From Pseudeuparius sepicola (Eukaryota; Arthropoda; Insecta; Coleoptera; Anthribidae), in NCBI GenBank assembly GCA_963920635.1, contig OY987298.1:20803647-20867646 (forward strand): 64,000 bases of DNA. The letters run 5' to 3'. The position numbers and the translations under genes were made by a program. The notes beneath the pieces are model-generated. The model was given only the letters and a program-made list of their open reading frames with translations, did no database searches and was not told the origin of the DNA. This document shows positions 1-11,309 of this stretch, piece by piece; the first letter of the stretch is position 1, and each line of letters begins with the position of its first letter.

Positions 1-644
1 AATTATTAGTAGTAATGTAGGAGCGCCCGGGTAATTATTGGAGCCAAAATAAAACAATAAAAAAAATAATTTAGGTAGTAGCTTATTATAGGCCAGGGAA
101 ATTACCGTAAAAAATAACGAAACCTATAGACAAAATTCATAACCGCATTTTTATAATGCCATCACAAAATATTGGTAATAAATGAACGCCAGAATTGTTT
201 TTTTATACAAAATAAATATACGCGTGTGGGCGTTTTTTAGAAAAATACATTTTCTTGTTGTAATAAAGACGGCATAACATAAATATTAATTGCGAATTTT
301 AAGCTGCATTTATTAGTAAGTAAGGTATATAAAGTTGAGATTGATAAATTAAACAGATTACGTTTGCGCAAGTATCCGAATGATGTAAAAATGGCATTTT
401 GCGTAATATTTTGTTGGGCAATAATATTAACTGTAAAAATCAAGTATTAGGTAACAGTTTGTTCTGAAATTAAACATACTGTTTCGCCGGAAATCGCATT
501 TTAAAGAAATTTGAAGCTGTCTTTGAGCGCAAAATTATTAACTGGCTGATTTTTGTTAAACTTTGTAAGTGGATACTAAGTCTTGTTAAATTTTTTGAAA
601 TTAAACAAAAATTGGTAACGGAAGTATTTTTTTCTTTAAAAATA

Positions 645-1035
645 AATATTAATCGATCCTATACAAATGACAAGTGACAGTTGACGTAGTGAGTTAGTAT
701 ATGTATATGCACCGTAAATAAACGTTTAATTGTAAAAAGTTTAAAAAATAGTTAAGTAATATTTTTGATCTATACCGATACAAATGACAAATGGCAGTTG
801 ACCTACATGCGCCCTAAATAAATGTTTAATTTCGCTATATGCGATTTAATATAGTTATATTGTAAAAAGTTAAACAAAAAAAGAACAGTTAATATTTTTG
901 CCTATTCTATACCAATGAGAAGTGACAGCTGACGTACATGCGGCTCAGATAAATGTTTAATTTTGTATAAGTTACATTCTATTATTCTATTTGTAAAAGG
1001 GAATGATCATCTGCAATAAAAACGTAGTTAATATT
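645..1035. repeat. Diverged tandem repeat inside the TIR element
   Basis: Three units share the order: a six-base ATACAAATG-like core, a GACAGTTGACGTA-like block, AAATAAATGTTTAATT and an A-rich spacer ending GTTAATATTTTTG. Units start near 648, 775 and 900. A fragment of the spacer recurs near 2000. Subterminal tandem repeats are common in non-autonomous DNA elements. No coding is seen. Confidence 0.6.
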
Positions 1036-1131
1036 TTTGCTTTTGCCGAAATAGAAAATTATCCGATTTTTATCTCTCTTTGTCGATCTAAGTTACTTCC
1101 ATATTCTTAAAATGTTTAGTTTCTTAATATA

Positions 1132-1825
1132 CAGAGTGTCCCACTTAAGAGTGAAACAACCCTATAACTTCTTTAATTTTTAACCGACCAGAACGAAATT
1201 TTTACCAAAGGTAGATGGTATTGTTGCCTACTTATTTCCAAAAAATTAGTTGCCTACTCCAAAGTCAAAGCCACCTGCGATGCCACAAACGAGGCTAAAA
1301 ATCCGAAAATCATATTAGGCATCTTTTTTTCAGAAAAATTTACTAGAAAAAGTTGTTCAGAATCGATTCAAAACCCCAAATCCAATATTTTGTCAAAATC
1401 AAAAAATATTAATTTTAAAAAATTAAATTCCAAAAACAGCAATTTAATAATTTTCTGTGTTTAGAAAAGTGTGCGATGGAAGTTTTGAAGGCAAATTGTT
1501 TTAATAAAGTAATTATTTTAAAATAAAAGCTACAAAACAAATTTTAAAAATTTTAATTTTAAATTTTTACTTTTGGATTTAGGGTTCTGAATCGATTCTG
1601 AACAACTTTTTTTAGTAAATTTTTTTGAAAAAAAAAGCCTAATATGTCTTTCGGATTTTTAGCCTCGTTTGTGGCATCGCAGGTGGCTTTGACTTTGGAG
1701 TAGGCAACTAATTTTTTGGAAATAAGTAGGCAACAATGCCATCTACCTTTGGTAAAAATTTCGTTCTGGTCGGTTAAAAATTAAAGAAGTTATAGGGTTG
1801 TTTCACTCTTAAGTGAGACACTCTG
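1132..1825. mobile_element. Nested palindromic MITE (CAGAGTGTCCCACTTAAG family)
   Basis: A long inverted repeat begins CAGAGTGTCCCACTTAAG and ends with its near-complement, CTTAAGTGAGACACTCTG. It is flanked by TA on both sides. Both arms run about 310 bp and leave a short AT-rich centre. TA target duplication is typical of Tc1/mariner-type elements. A half-length relative lies at 4730-5043. Confidence 0.8.
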
Positions 1826-2290
1826 TATGTTAGCAAGGGAAGTTTTTTACCTAAAGAGTCTGAAAAATCCAATTATCATTTTTGCTCGAAATTTCTAACG
1901 AAAAATAAGTGTTTTTTGAGGTAACTCTGGGTTCCGTTTTTTCAAAATGTTTAATTTTTGGTTTATACTAACGTAATTTACTTATAACTTTGATATGGTC
2001 AAACAAAATTGCAGTTAATATTTTTGTCTAGGTCAAATTCTATTTTCCCTGGCCTATTAAATAAATTCAAGTACACAAATCGATGGGTGTATCGTAACAA
2101 TTCGTGACAATTATCCTATATACATGTCCCTAATATTTTGTTTGGCATTTCCGCGAAAGCCTGGCGTAGGTAATGTGATTTTTTAAAGGGGTTAGTTAAG
2201 GGTCCAATATCGCAATTAAGCAGCAAAATATTATAATATGCATTCCAATGCAGCTCTATCTGATATTTTTATTTTATTTTCTTCTCCCCC

Positions 2291-2298
2291 TTTTACAG
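2291..2298 (+). other. Probable 3' splice site of a 5'UTR intron, P450 copy 1
   Basis: A pyrimidine-rich tract ending TTTTACAG lies four bases before the start codon. Copy 2 keeps the same arrangement, CGTTTTACAG then AAAA then ATG. The upstream donor was not identified. This is an inference from the acceptor-like sequence. Confidence 0.4.
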
Positions 2299-2302
2299 AA
2301 AA

Positions 2303-4518
2303 ATGTTCAAACGAGTACTCTCAGCAAAATCCTTCAACAAAATCACTAGTACCATAGAGAGGTATGCGTCTACTGAAACGGCATCAGCCATTTCGAAACG
2401 AGAGGCTTACTACAAAAACTTAGGCGTGCAACAAGAGCTCGACAACGAGAAACCAAGCGATTGGGACGATGCTTTGCCTTTTGAAAAGTTGCCTGGTCCA
2501 AGGTCTCTTCCCATTTTTGGAAGCATGTACAAATTCTTGCCTGGAGCCGAGTTCTATGGAAAGAATATGCTTGAATTTAGTCAAACGTGAGTGAAAAAAA
2601 TTACAGTAAAAAAACGGCTAAATTAGTTTAATTCTGTAGTTTGAGAGCACAATATGGAGACATATTTATAGTCAGAAATATTATTGGAAGAAAGGATATG
2701 GTCCAAGTTTTTAAACCCGAAGATTGTGAAATTGTAAGTTTGTACTCGCGACACTTTCGATGACTGTCTTATATTTTTTAGTTACTAAGAAACGAAGGTG
2801 CTTGGCCAATAAGAAATGGTAACGAATGCATCACTTACTACCGAAACCACACAAGAAGGGATGTATTTCAGGGTGTTGGTGGAGTTCTGACAACGTAATC
2901 TATGGTTTTATCTTATTTTCTTAATCCTATAACGTGGTTTTTGTTTATAGCCAAGGAAAAGAATGGTTCGACTTCAGATCTAAGGCAAATCCTATTATGA
3001 TGCAGCCACGAGTCACCAAACAGTACGTGCAGAGTATGGACTTGGTCGCAAGTGACTTAGTGAAGAATATTGGTCATTTTGCAATGAACAGCCCAGAAAT
3101 GAACGATAATTTTCTGAACGAACTTTACAAGTGGGCTTTAGAATCGATTGCATTGGTTGCCTTAGACAGACGACTAGGTAAAGTGGTATAGGTAGTCATC
3201 GCTAAGGAAATATTACTGATTTGTTTTAGGTTGTCTGGATTTAAATCTGGAAAAAAACTCGCCCGTAGAAAAATACATTACCTCTGTGATTGAAATGTTT
3301 GACTTGATATTCGAGTTGGATATTTCTCCCTCCTTTTATAGATACCTCAACACTCCAGCCTGGAACAGGTTTGTCGAGGTAATGGACTATATAACATTGT
3401 AAGTAGGAACAATATTATTTTTATTTATTAAGTATAGCTAGCCTACGATTTTCCGACAAACGAATGACAATTTTTATTATACAGTATGAACCTGAAATAT
3501 ATTGAAGAAGCACAAGAACGACTGAAAGAGAAAGGTGAATCAAATGTAGAGCCCAGCGTTCTCGAAAAATTGATGAAAATTGATAAGAAGGTGGCACTTA
3601 CTATGGCAATGGATATGCTTATGGCAGGTATAGACACGGTAGGTCATTTTACATGCTCAATCAGGCTTATTTATCTATTTTATATTATTCATCACATTAT
3701 AGACCGGAAAAACATTAGGTGCGGCACTCTACTTCATGGCGAAAAATCCTGAAAAGCAGTCAAAACTTCGTAAAGAACTTATGGAGATATTACCGGAAAA
3801 AGATTCCCCTGTGACCAAGGAAATGTTAGATAATTCGCCATATTTGAAGGGTGTCATTAGAGAAACTACGAGAATTGCACCGATCGGTATTGGCACTTTC
3901 AGAACAACACCCAAGAATATTGTGTTGGCAGGATATCAAATTCCAAAAGGAGTAAGAAAATTTTAATTATACTCCGATAAAAACTTTCTCAAAATCATTC
4001 ATAGAGTAGTAGCTAATTATGTTTTTGGAATGTACCAGTTTAAGAAACAGGACAAATTTATTTACAAGTCGTTATATTAAGTCGACACGAATTCTAGGCG
4101 AGTAGAAAACAGAATTTTTCTTTTAGACCGATGTTATTGGAATGATTTTACCTGAAGGAATGAGTGGACGGCAATTTAAGAGGCCGAAAGAGTTCATACC
4201 AGAAAGGTGGCTGAAGTCTTACGTTGATGATGAGTTGCATCACAAAAATGTCAATCCATTTGCTAATATGCCCTTCGGATTTGGACCAAGATCGTGTATT
4301 GGAAAAAGAATGGCAAATTTGGAGCTGGAAGTAGGTCTCTCTAAGGTAAACTTAATGAATTGTATTTAGAAATTGTTTTTTGATATTTCATTTTTCAATT
4401 TAAGATTATTCGCAACTTTGAGTTGGAATGGAAACACGAGGATATGAAGTTTGGAGGGAAACTGTTGTACGGGATTGTAGATCCTTTGAAACTAACAGTA
4501 AAAGAACTATCTAAATAA
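2303..4518 (+). CDS. Mitochondrial-clan cytochrome P450 (CYP12/CYP334-like), copy 1
   Basis: Nine coding exons were inferred from GT..AG sites and from agreement with copy 2: 2303-2586, 2640-2733, 2782-2894, 2951-3177, 3230-3398, 3485-3638, 3703-3951, 4127-4345 and 4405-4518. They give 540 residues, normal for the family. The N-terminus (about 1-30) is rich in K, R, S and T and resembles a mitochondrial targeting peptide. Conserved elements are the PGP hinge near 66, I-helix AGIDTT (343-348), ExxR (E401-R404), PERW (455-458) and the haem loop FGFGPRSCIG (480-489) with ligand C487. Such enzymes receive electrons from adrenodoxin in the mitochondrial matrix. CYP12-type members oxidise xenobiotics or hormones, and the substrate here is unknown. 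TTTTACAG directly before the ATG suggests a 5'UTR intron. AATAAA lies at 4579. No frame defects were seen. Exact family is uncertain (CYP12 or CYP334). Confidence 0.9.
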
Positions 4519-4578
4519 TTAAGTTATTAGGTACTAAATATTAAAAGAGAAATTGGGAAAAATCACAGAGTTTCAATC

Positions 4579-4584
4579 AATAAA
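4579..4584 (+). terminator. Polyadenylation signal AATAAA, P450 copy 1
   Basis: Canonical AATAAA 61 bp past the stop codon. It sits in a block shared with copy 2 (36471-36476), so it is the likely 3' end signal of the transcript. Confidence 0.55.
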
Positions 4585-4729
4585 CAACAAGATACCTATA
4601 TTCAACATCTAAGTCACTTAATGAACAAACTAAACTAAAATATTTCTTATTCATACCCTGTTCAACAACGCATAAATAAATAAATTACGCTCACGTCTAT
4701 CTGGAGCTTTAAGGCTAACTATAGTTAAG

Positions 4730-5043
4730 TAATCATTTTAAAATTAAATTAAAAGCTACAAAACAAATTTGTTTTTTTTTTTATTTTTACTTAATTTTTT
4801 TATTTAATATTTTTTGATTTTGACAAAATTTTGGATTTAGGGTTCTGGATCGATTCTGAACAATTTTTTTAGTACATTTTTTTAGCTTCGATTGTGGCAT
4901 CGCAGGTAGCTATGACTTTGATTTAGACAAGTAATTTGGAAATAAGTATGCAACAATGCCATCTACATTTGAAAAATTTCGTTCTGTTCAGTTAATAATT
5001 AAAGAAGTTATAAGGTTTTTTCAATCTTAAATGAGACACTCTG
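4730..5043. mobile_element. Half copy of the CAGAGTGTCCC palindromic MITE
   Basis: It matches the right arm of the element at 1132-1825, including a GATCGATTCTGAACAA block and the terminal GAGACACTCTG, followed by TA. The left arm is absent. It sits directly after the end of the duplicated P450 unit (about 4690). Confidence 0.65.
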
Positions 5044-7425
5044 TAATATATGTCTAGGTCTAGCAAGGGAGGGTCACAAAATATAGGCAGGATTTTTCGA
5101 AGAGTTTATTAGAAAAAAAGCTTGGTTTCTTGAAATATGTGCAAAAGTTTGTTATTTGTTATTGACATTGTGTGAGCAAAGTTGACGACCTTAAGGAACT
5201 TTTAAATATGTAGTGGTTTCGTAGAGGTGTAGTATATAGGTAGGTACGTAAAAAGGAACATTAGTTATTAGTTATATATTGTATAAAATTAGGTTAGTGA
5301 TAATATTGAATTTTAGTAGGTTATAAGAATTAAACATTATTATTTATATTTCATAAGAATGCCAGTCTACTTGCAATAGCTGCTGTGCTTTATCATCAAT
5401 ATCACCTATTGCAAGTCGACCCAAATATTGTATTAAACTTTAGAATAAACTAAGAAGTCATGCAGACAGGTTCTTGATTAATTCACCCTCTCCTCTACAA
5501 AAAGAACTATTTCAAGATATCTTATATGCATAAGATATCACATACGGCGTGTAACCAAAACTCCCTTTTTTGTCATATTAAGATGGTTTTCATTATTTAC
5601 ATCTTCTATTTTCGCCTCTAAAAATTAAACGGTACGAAATCTTCTACAACTTTAGATGAGCTTACCTACAGCTTGTCCCATATGTGTGTGTGGTCATACA
5701 ACTATGTTATTTCGTATGGGAGGGTCTATAAATATTTGTGCACATTTTTTTAATTTTCTGGAAAATTGCAAAGTATGGGAGGGTCTATAAATATTTGTGC
5801 ACATTTTTTTTAATTTTCTGGAAAATTGCAAATTAATTTTGTTTCAGAAAATTTTTCACTGCGAATCATTGTTTATGAATTATTCAACTGCAAAGGAAAA
5901 TAAAAAAAACTGCGCCTTTCGAAAATCCTCTACATGTGACACTTATTTCGATGTTAAGAAAAACGATTTTTTTAATTGCAGAGCTTGATGAACTTCATTT
6001 TTATACAAAATACAAGGCCTTCTATGCCAGTTTTTATGAGCAAAATTAAAATAAATAATAATTAGAGATTTTTTAGAAAAAAATCTATGCACGACACTGG
6101 ATTAAAATACCCAACTACATTCATGTTACCATTAAAGCAAAACGGACCAATTGTATTCTGCCGTTTAGCATAAACGTTGATTTTGAATACTGTCTCCTTT
6201 CATTAATTGTGGCAAAGGTGATTTCGCCGCTAGATAAAATTTCATTTATAAGAAATTACCGTTGCTTAGATATTCTCCCTGCAGCTAATAGAAAAACTCT
6301 ATTATTCTTTCTTCATCTCCCAGCTTCAGTGTATATATGCAAAATTTTTGTCTTAATAGCTCATTTGTTTTGTTCAAGACTTTTCTAATACTTTTTCTAG
6401 GGGATATTAATAGCCTACGACGTCCATTATCTATGATTGGCTTTAGCAAATTTTTTTAGATAAATTTAAGAAACTATATAAGTGTTCATTTTTAATTTTT
6501 CTACAAAATCTATATTACTTGAAATTCTTTCAATTCTTTGGTAAAAGGTAAGTATAGGCCCGTTTTGAAGGGTGCTGAATCAGATTTTTTCTAAAAAAAA
6601 TCGCTAATGTGATTAATTACAATTTTGCTTCTATAAACTGTCTGCAGATCGGAAAGGAAATTATAGTTCAAACAAAATTTAAATCAAAAGGCTTATTAAA
6701 TATCCATTGTGTGACGCCGCTGGGACTTGTTGGGATGTGCTGACTATAAAGATATGCAACTATGTAGCTTAATAACTAAAAGGTTATCCACTATTTTCCG
6801 ATTTTTACATGTCGAGCGATTAACCATTACCCAATTTAACTAAATAACAACAGTTTATACATTTCGAAGTTTAGTCATGTATTAAATAATCATAATTATT
6901 GCCTTACAGTTTTTAAAATTTGTTTAATAAATAAATCTTTAAACTATAAGTGACTTTTGACAACAATCTTACCACACTAGTGACTCGTATATTCCAAATT
7001 CTGGCTTTGCAACTAATAGAGAACGGGGAGTTCCATTTGAAAATCCAAGGTGGAAGAATTTGTGTTTATTGTACCAGAAGTGAAGAAACATTGTTTCACC
7101 AAAAAAGCGCCTTCTAGGTTATTTTTCAAGTTTTGATTTTTACTAGTATACAGGGTGTATAGGTTTTTCGACAATAACAATTTTAAACCTTAGCTACGAA
7201 TTTTTAACAATTAATTCAATTCATTCCAGTACCTACATTCGATTGGATTAATAATTTTAAAAATATGAAATTTATTTGCGAAACACCTTTATCGCCGTGT
7301 ATCACCGAAACAAAACTACTGTCCGAAAATCTTTAAGGGCAGAAAATATACTTAAAATAACCTAGTGAATAACCCCTTGAACTTTTTTCATTATATTTAC
7401 AAAATATTCTCTATATGTATAAGTG
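5044..7425. other. Non-genic AT-rich stretch with small repeats
   Basis: No gene is supported; ORFs here are short and low-complexity. Local structures include a perfect palindrome GATATCTTAT-ATGC-ATAAGATATC at 5516-5539, an 11-bp stem (ACTTGCAATAG) near 5370-5418, a 59-bp tandem duplication at 5714-5832 and a lone TACAGGGTGTATAGG end near 7149. Confidence 0.6.
5714..5832. repeat. 59/60-bp tandem duplication
   Basis: Two adjacent copies start GTATGGGAGGGTCTATAAAT and end CTGGAAAATTGCAA. They differ only by one T in a T-run. This is a very recent local duplication (slippage). Confidence 0.9.
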
Positions 7426-8482
7426 TGTTGAGAATTGTTAGGATTTGGGGATAAAACCAAATGGAAAATATATTAGTTCATTGCCAACGTTTCGGTATAT
7501 TTTATTACCACCATCAGGGCGCCAACTAGTAATTTCCTTTGTCAAAAAATAATGATATAAATCAGGTAACATAGATATAACATATATAAACAATCAATGA
7601 CTATAGTAAAATGACGATACAAACATATTAAAAAGGTTAGTCTGGTGGTTGAAAACAGAATTCTGCTTTCAACCACCAGACTAACCTTTTTAATATGTTT
7701 GTATCGTCATTTTACCATAGCATTGATTGTTTATACAGGGTGATTCGAAACTATGCGGCACCCTTTCAGTTGCGTAATTTATTGGTTAAAATAAGACGAA
7801 AAGTTTATATCAACATGGGCCCAAAAACGCTTCGTTACGAAGATACAGGGTGATTAAGCTTTCAAAAAAATATCGATTTTTGTTTATACCTTCCAAACCA
7901 ATAATAATCAAAAATTACCTACTCCTACTGCAATTCCATTTGAAAATCATGTCGTTTACTTAAAATAATAGTTACTTCAAAGTAAAGTAAACAGTCCAAA
8001 AAGATGAGAAAGGGAGAGAGATATGAAAAAAATGAAAGAGACATTTTTTGTTCCATATTGTATTGTTTATTCAACAAGATAATAAATTTTTATATGATAC
8101 AGGGCCGTACTATTATTTTGTTTAATTAATGGTAGTGATTACCCGTACCTCCGCCACTGGTTACTTTGGAGACTTAACGTGTGTTATGTCACCATATGAG
8201 GGTAATATTGTGTACCAAGTTTGGTTTAAATATTCTTATTGGTTTGGAAGGTATAAACAAAAATCGATATTTTTTTTGAAAGCTTAATCACCCTGTATCT
8301 TCGTAACGAAGCGTTTTTGGACCCATGTTGTTATGAACTTTTCGTCTTATTTTAACGAGTAAATTACGCCCCTGAAAGGGTGCCGCATAGTTTTGAATCA
8401 CCCTGTATATGTTATCTATGTTACCTGATTTATATCATTATTTATTTTTTGACAAAGGAAATTACTAGTTCTCAACACATTC
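7426..8482. mobile_element. Foldback element with hairpin core, split by a nested MITE
   Basis: Outer inverted repeats are TGTGTTGAGAA near 7427 and its complement near 8472. The next arm, 7526-7586, pairs with 8408-8470 (ACTAGTAATTTCCTTTGTC). Inside is a near-perfect hairpin of about 150 bp (7586-7733) centred near 7661 on a GAATTC. A separate palindromic MITE has entered at a TA within it. The left flank reads AACGTTTCGG...CCATCAGGGC, a motif style also seen at 55.93 kb. Confidence 0.65.
7736..8405. mobile_element. Palindromic MITE (CAGGGTGATTCG family)
   Basis: Ends CAGGGTGATTCGAAACTATG and its near-complement, with TA target duplications at 7734-7735 and 8406-8407. Arms of about 180 bp include an internal second CAGGGTGATTAAGC near 7850 with its mate near 8290. 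The centre is unique AT-rich sequence without coding. Confidence 0.8.
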
Positions 8483-8827
8483 AATATTAAGGGTTACTAA
8501 ATTTTTAGGTATCAGTTATTCTCTATAAGGTTTAAAAATCGTATTATGAAACACCCAGATGTCGCATGCTCGTGTAAATTTGGTGTAAAAATTCAAAATA
8601 CACCAGAATCCGGTACTTTTAGTGTTTTAATTTTCCCAAATTTTATTACCGTGTACTTAGGGCCTTAGATTTTCTATGGAAGAGGTCATTTTTACTCAAA
8701 AAATTACATTTTATTAAGCTCTAAAATTAAGAAAAAAATCCTGGTTAAATCCCACAATTAATGAATTTTTACAGGGTGACACGAAAACAAATGGGTCACA
8801 GAGCAGCAAGTTAAGGCCAACCTTCTA

Positions 8828-10225
8828 CAGTGTGTCCCACTTAAGGACTGACCACCCCTGTAAAATTTTTATTTATGGCTCGATTTCCATAAACTTTTTT
8901 TTGTTGGATAGAGCTTCAAAAATGGTATTAAATGTATAATTCGGGTACCTCGTGCCTTAAATTCATGGCCCACTGAGACTGTGTTTTAGTGCTGAAATTT
9001 CGAAAAGTACTTTAGGGATTTTTTTAGAGGAAAATCAATGCCGGATTCTTATTCAGCGTTGTTCGAAACCCAAACGTACCAATTTGCATTACCATAGCTC
9101 TACAGGGTGTTTCAAAATTTTTAGTGTCCCACTTAATTAGTGACCACCCCTGTAAATTTTTTATTTTAAGCACGATTTCATAAACTTTTTTTTTTGTTGG
9201 ATAGAGCTTCAATAATGGCATTAAATGCATAATTCAGGTGCCTCGTGCGTTACATTCATGGCCCACTGAGACGAAGTTTTAATGCTGAAATTTCGAGAAG
9301 TACTATTAGGGCGTTTTTTAGAGAAAAATTAATGCTAGATTTTTATTCAACGTTGTCGGAAACCCAAACGTACCAATTTGCATTAGAAAATGGAGGACTA
9401 ATTGAAATGACTGAAATTTGAGTTTATGTTATGTTGTGTTGTTTATTCATGTATTTGATGATATTAAATTAAATAAAAAATTTGTTCGCTCATAAATTTT
9501 TGAAAAAATATGAGTTCCTCATGAATATTTTAGTGACCAACTTAACAGAAATTAAGAAAATTAATTACAAATTAGTAGGTACGTTTTTGTTTGGAACCTC
9601 TCACTGCATATAAGAATCCGGCCTTACTTTTCCTTTTAATTTTTTTGGATCACCCTGTGGAGCTATGGTAATGCAAATTTGTACGTTTGGGTTTCCAACA
9701 AGGCTGAACAAGAAACCGGCATTAATTTTCCTCTAAAAAATCCCTAATAGTACTTCTTGAAATTTCAGCACAAAAACACCGTCTCAGTGGGCCATGAATT
9801 TAACGCACGAGGCACCTGAATTATGCATTTAATGCCATTTTTAAAGCTCTACCCAACAAAAAAAAGTTTATGAAAATCGAGCTATAAATAAAAATTTTAC
9901 GGGGGTGGTCAGCCCTTAAGTGTGGCAATAAAAAATTTGAAACTCCCTGTAGAGATACGGCAATGCAAATTGGTACGTTTGGGTTTCGAACAATGCTGAA
10001 TAAGAGTCTGGCATTAATTTTCCTCTAAAAAAATCCCTAATAGTACTTCTCGAAATTTCAGCACTAAAACACCGTCTCAGTGGGCCATGACCTTAACGCA
10101 CGAGGCACCTGAATTATGTGTTTGATGCCATTTTTGAACCTCTATCCAACACATTTTTTTTTATGAAAATCGAGCTATAAATAAAAATTTTACAGGGGTG
10201 ATCAGTCCTTAAGTGGGACACACTG
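8828..10225. mobile_element. Compound palindromic MITE with four related arms
   Basis: Ends CAGTGTGTCCCACTTAAGG and complement, flanked by TA. Inside, four related blocks of about 290 bp lie in the order + + - - (starting near 8828, 9121, 9645 and 9931). Each has the GGCCCACTGAGAC block and the ACCCAAACGTACCAATTTGC block. An inner inverted pair (9103-9949, TACAGGGTGTTTC ends) suggests one family member inserted into another and matured into a nested palindrome. No coding is seen. Confidence 0.75.
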
Positions 10226-10321
10226 TATAATATGATGTATCAAAATTACTCGGTCCCATGTCTTCAGTAGGTAGGTAGATTTTTCAGAACATTCATTATC
10301 TACTATTGACGGACGGAAAAC

Positions 10322-10600
10322 GTTGCGAGCCGTTTGTTCAGCACAACAAGTAAATAAATCTGGGGGCGGGTGGCAACACGGCCGTCAATCACCCACCGAC
10401 GGGAAGGGATCGCGCCGGCCCGCGTTCGAATGCGAAACGGGTCGGGGGAATGGGGGGAATCGGTCAAAAGGCCGCGCCATCTGCTACCGGGCGATGCCCC
10501 GGTTTAAACGGCGGTCCGTTCGCGGTGATGATGGGGGGGATGGATTGGGGAAAGTAGGGGAATGGAACAAATTGATTGTTAGTTAAATTTGGCGTCAAGA
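10322..10600. other. GC-rich island
   Basis: A sharply GC-rich tract of about 270 bp with many CpG, set in AT-rich DNA. The open frame across it has no recognisable domain and biased composition, so no protein is called. It could be an unmethylated regulatory island or exon debris. Confidence 0.4.
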
Positions 10601-10830
10601 GAACGCCTGGCTGGTGCCTTGGCTACACCCTGTATATACGGTGTGACGTTGTCACGCGTTATACACGTCGGTTGACACTTTGAGGTTATGTTGGACGTTT
10701 GATGCTGTTGACGCTATTTTGACAGTGTTGGCATATTTCGAAAGTCGACATTGTTGACGCGTTTTTGACATCTTGACGGCACCTATCTGTTTCCGCGTCT
10801 GAATTGAAAAGGTCGTTTGTTGGTCTCTTA

Positions 10831-11306
10831 CGAGGGCGGTTTACCAATTATTGTCCCTAGACTAGTTGGCGTTGACCGAAACAATCGGTACTCTGGTAAT
10901 ACAACTGTCAACATCTGTCAGTCTTGCTTACCAAATTTCAATATCACATCGTTTCGAATATTCGAGTACGAATTTTTATTCTTCGGTTGTGCATAGTGAA
11001 TTGGCAAAATGGAGAAAAATAAAGTCATAAAATACCTGCAAAAGAAAGGGATGACTCCGAAGGAAATTTACGAGGATATGCAATGCATATGCATATTATG
11101 CATGGAATATTAGGTGATGATAGTCCTTCATATCAAACTTAAACAAGAACTGCGTGGTTCTCGATTTTTGAACAATGAAGAGCTTCAACATCGTTATGAG
11201 AAATGTATTAGATTTTCAGGGGATTATGTAGAAAAGTAGTTGTTTTTGATTACCCGTTTTAATTGCTTCATGTTAGGGACAATAATTGGTGAACCGCGCG
11301 CCCTCG
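10831..11306 (+). mobile_element. Internally deleted mariner-like element
   Basis: TIRs start CGAGGGCG and share the CACCAATTATTGTCCCTA block, with a four-base CGCG indel between ends. They are flanked by TA (10829-10830 and 11307-11308). The interior encodes the two ends of a mariner transposase (see the pseudogene entry). At 476 bp it is far below a full mariner (about 1.3 kb), so the catalytic core is gone. Confidence 0.85.
11009..11239 (+). pseudogene. Mariner transposase remnant, N- and C-terminal tips
   Basis: The reading starts MEKNKVIKYLQKKGMTPKEI, resembling the first helix-turn-helix of mariner transposases, and stops after 34 codons. Further on, LGDDSPSY recalls the conserved LGDSSPSYSTV region. 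The end ELQHRYEKCI...GDYVEK followed by TAG matches the usual mariner C-terminus. The D,D34D catalytic core is missing. It could serve only as a substrate for a transposase supplied elsewhere. Confidence 0.8.
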
Positions 11307-11309
11307 TAT

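Larger units (their letters stand above)
89..2056. mobile_element. Non-autonomous TIR DNA element (PIF/Harbinger-like by TSD), inserted upstream of P450 copy 1
   Basis: The ends are inverted repeats starting TAGGCCAGGGAAA. They are flanked by a direct TTA on both sides (86-88 and 2057-2059). The paralogous region upstream of P450 copy 2 (near 33.65 kb) reads straight through with a single TTA, so it is an empty site. Three-base TTA duplications fit the TWA preference of PIF/Harbinger elements, but no transposase is visible, so the superfamily is inferred. Inside are about three diverged tandem copies of a roughly 120-bp unit (about 645-1035) and a nested palindromic element (1132-1825). The right end lies about 245 bp before the P450 start codon. 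Confidence 0.8.

Noticed and set aside
3443..3637. Antisense frames over P450 exons (3443-3637, 3729-3914, 34903-35097, 35334-35528, 35548-35778, 36026-36319)
   Set aside because: Mirror frames of real exons with no motifs of their own.
10323..10586. 87-codon frame in the GC-rich island
   Set aside because: Composition-driven open frame, Gly/Arg-rich, no domain and no splice context.
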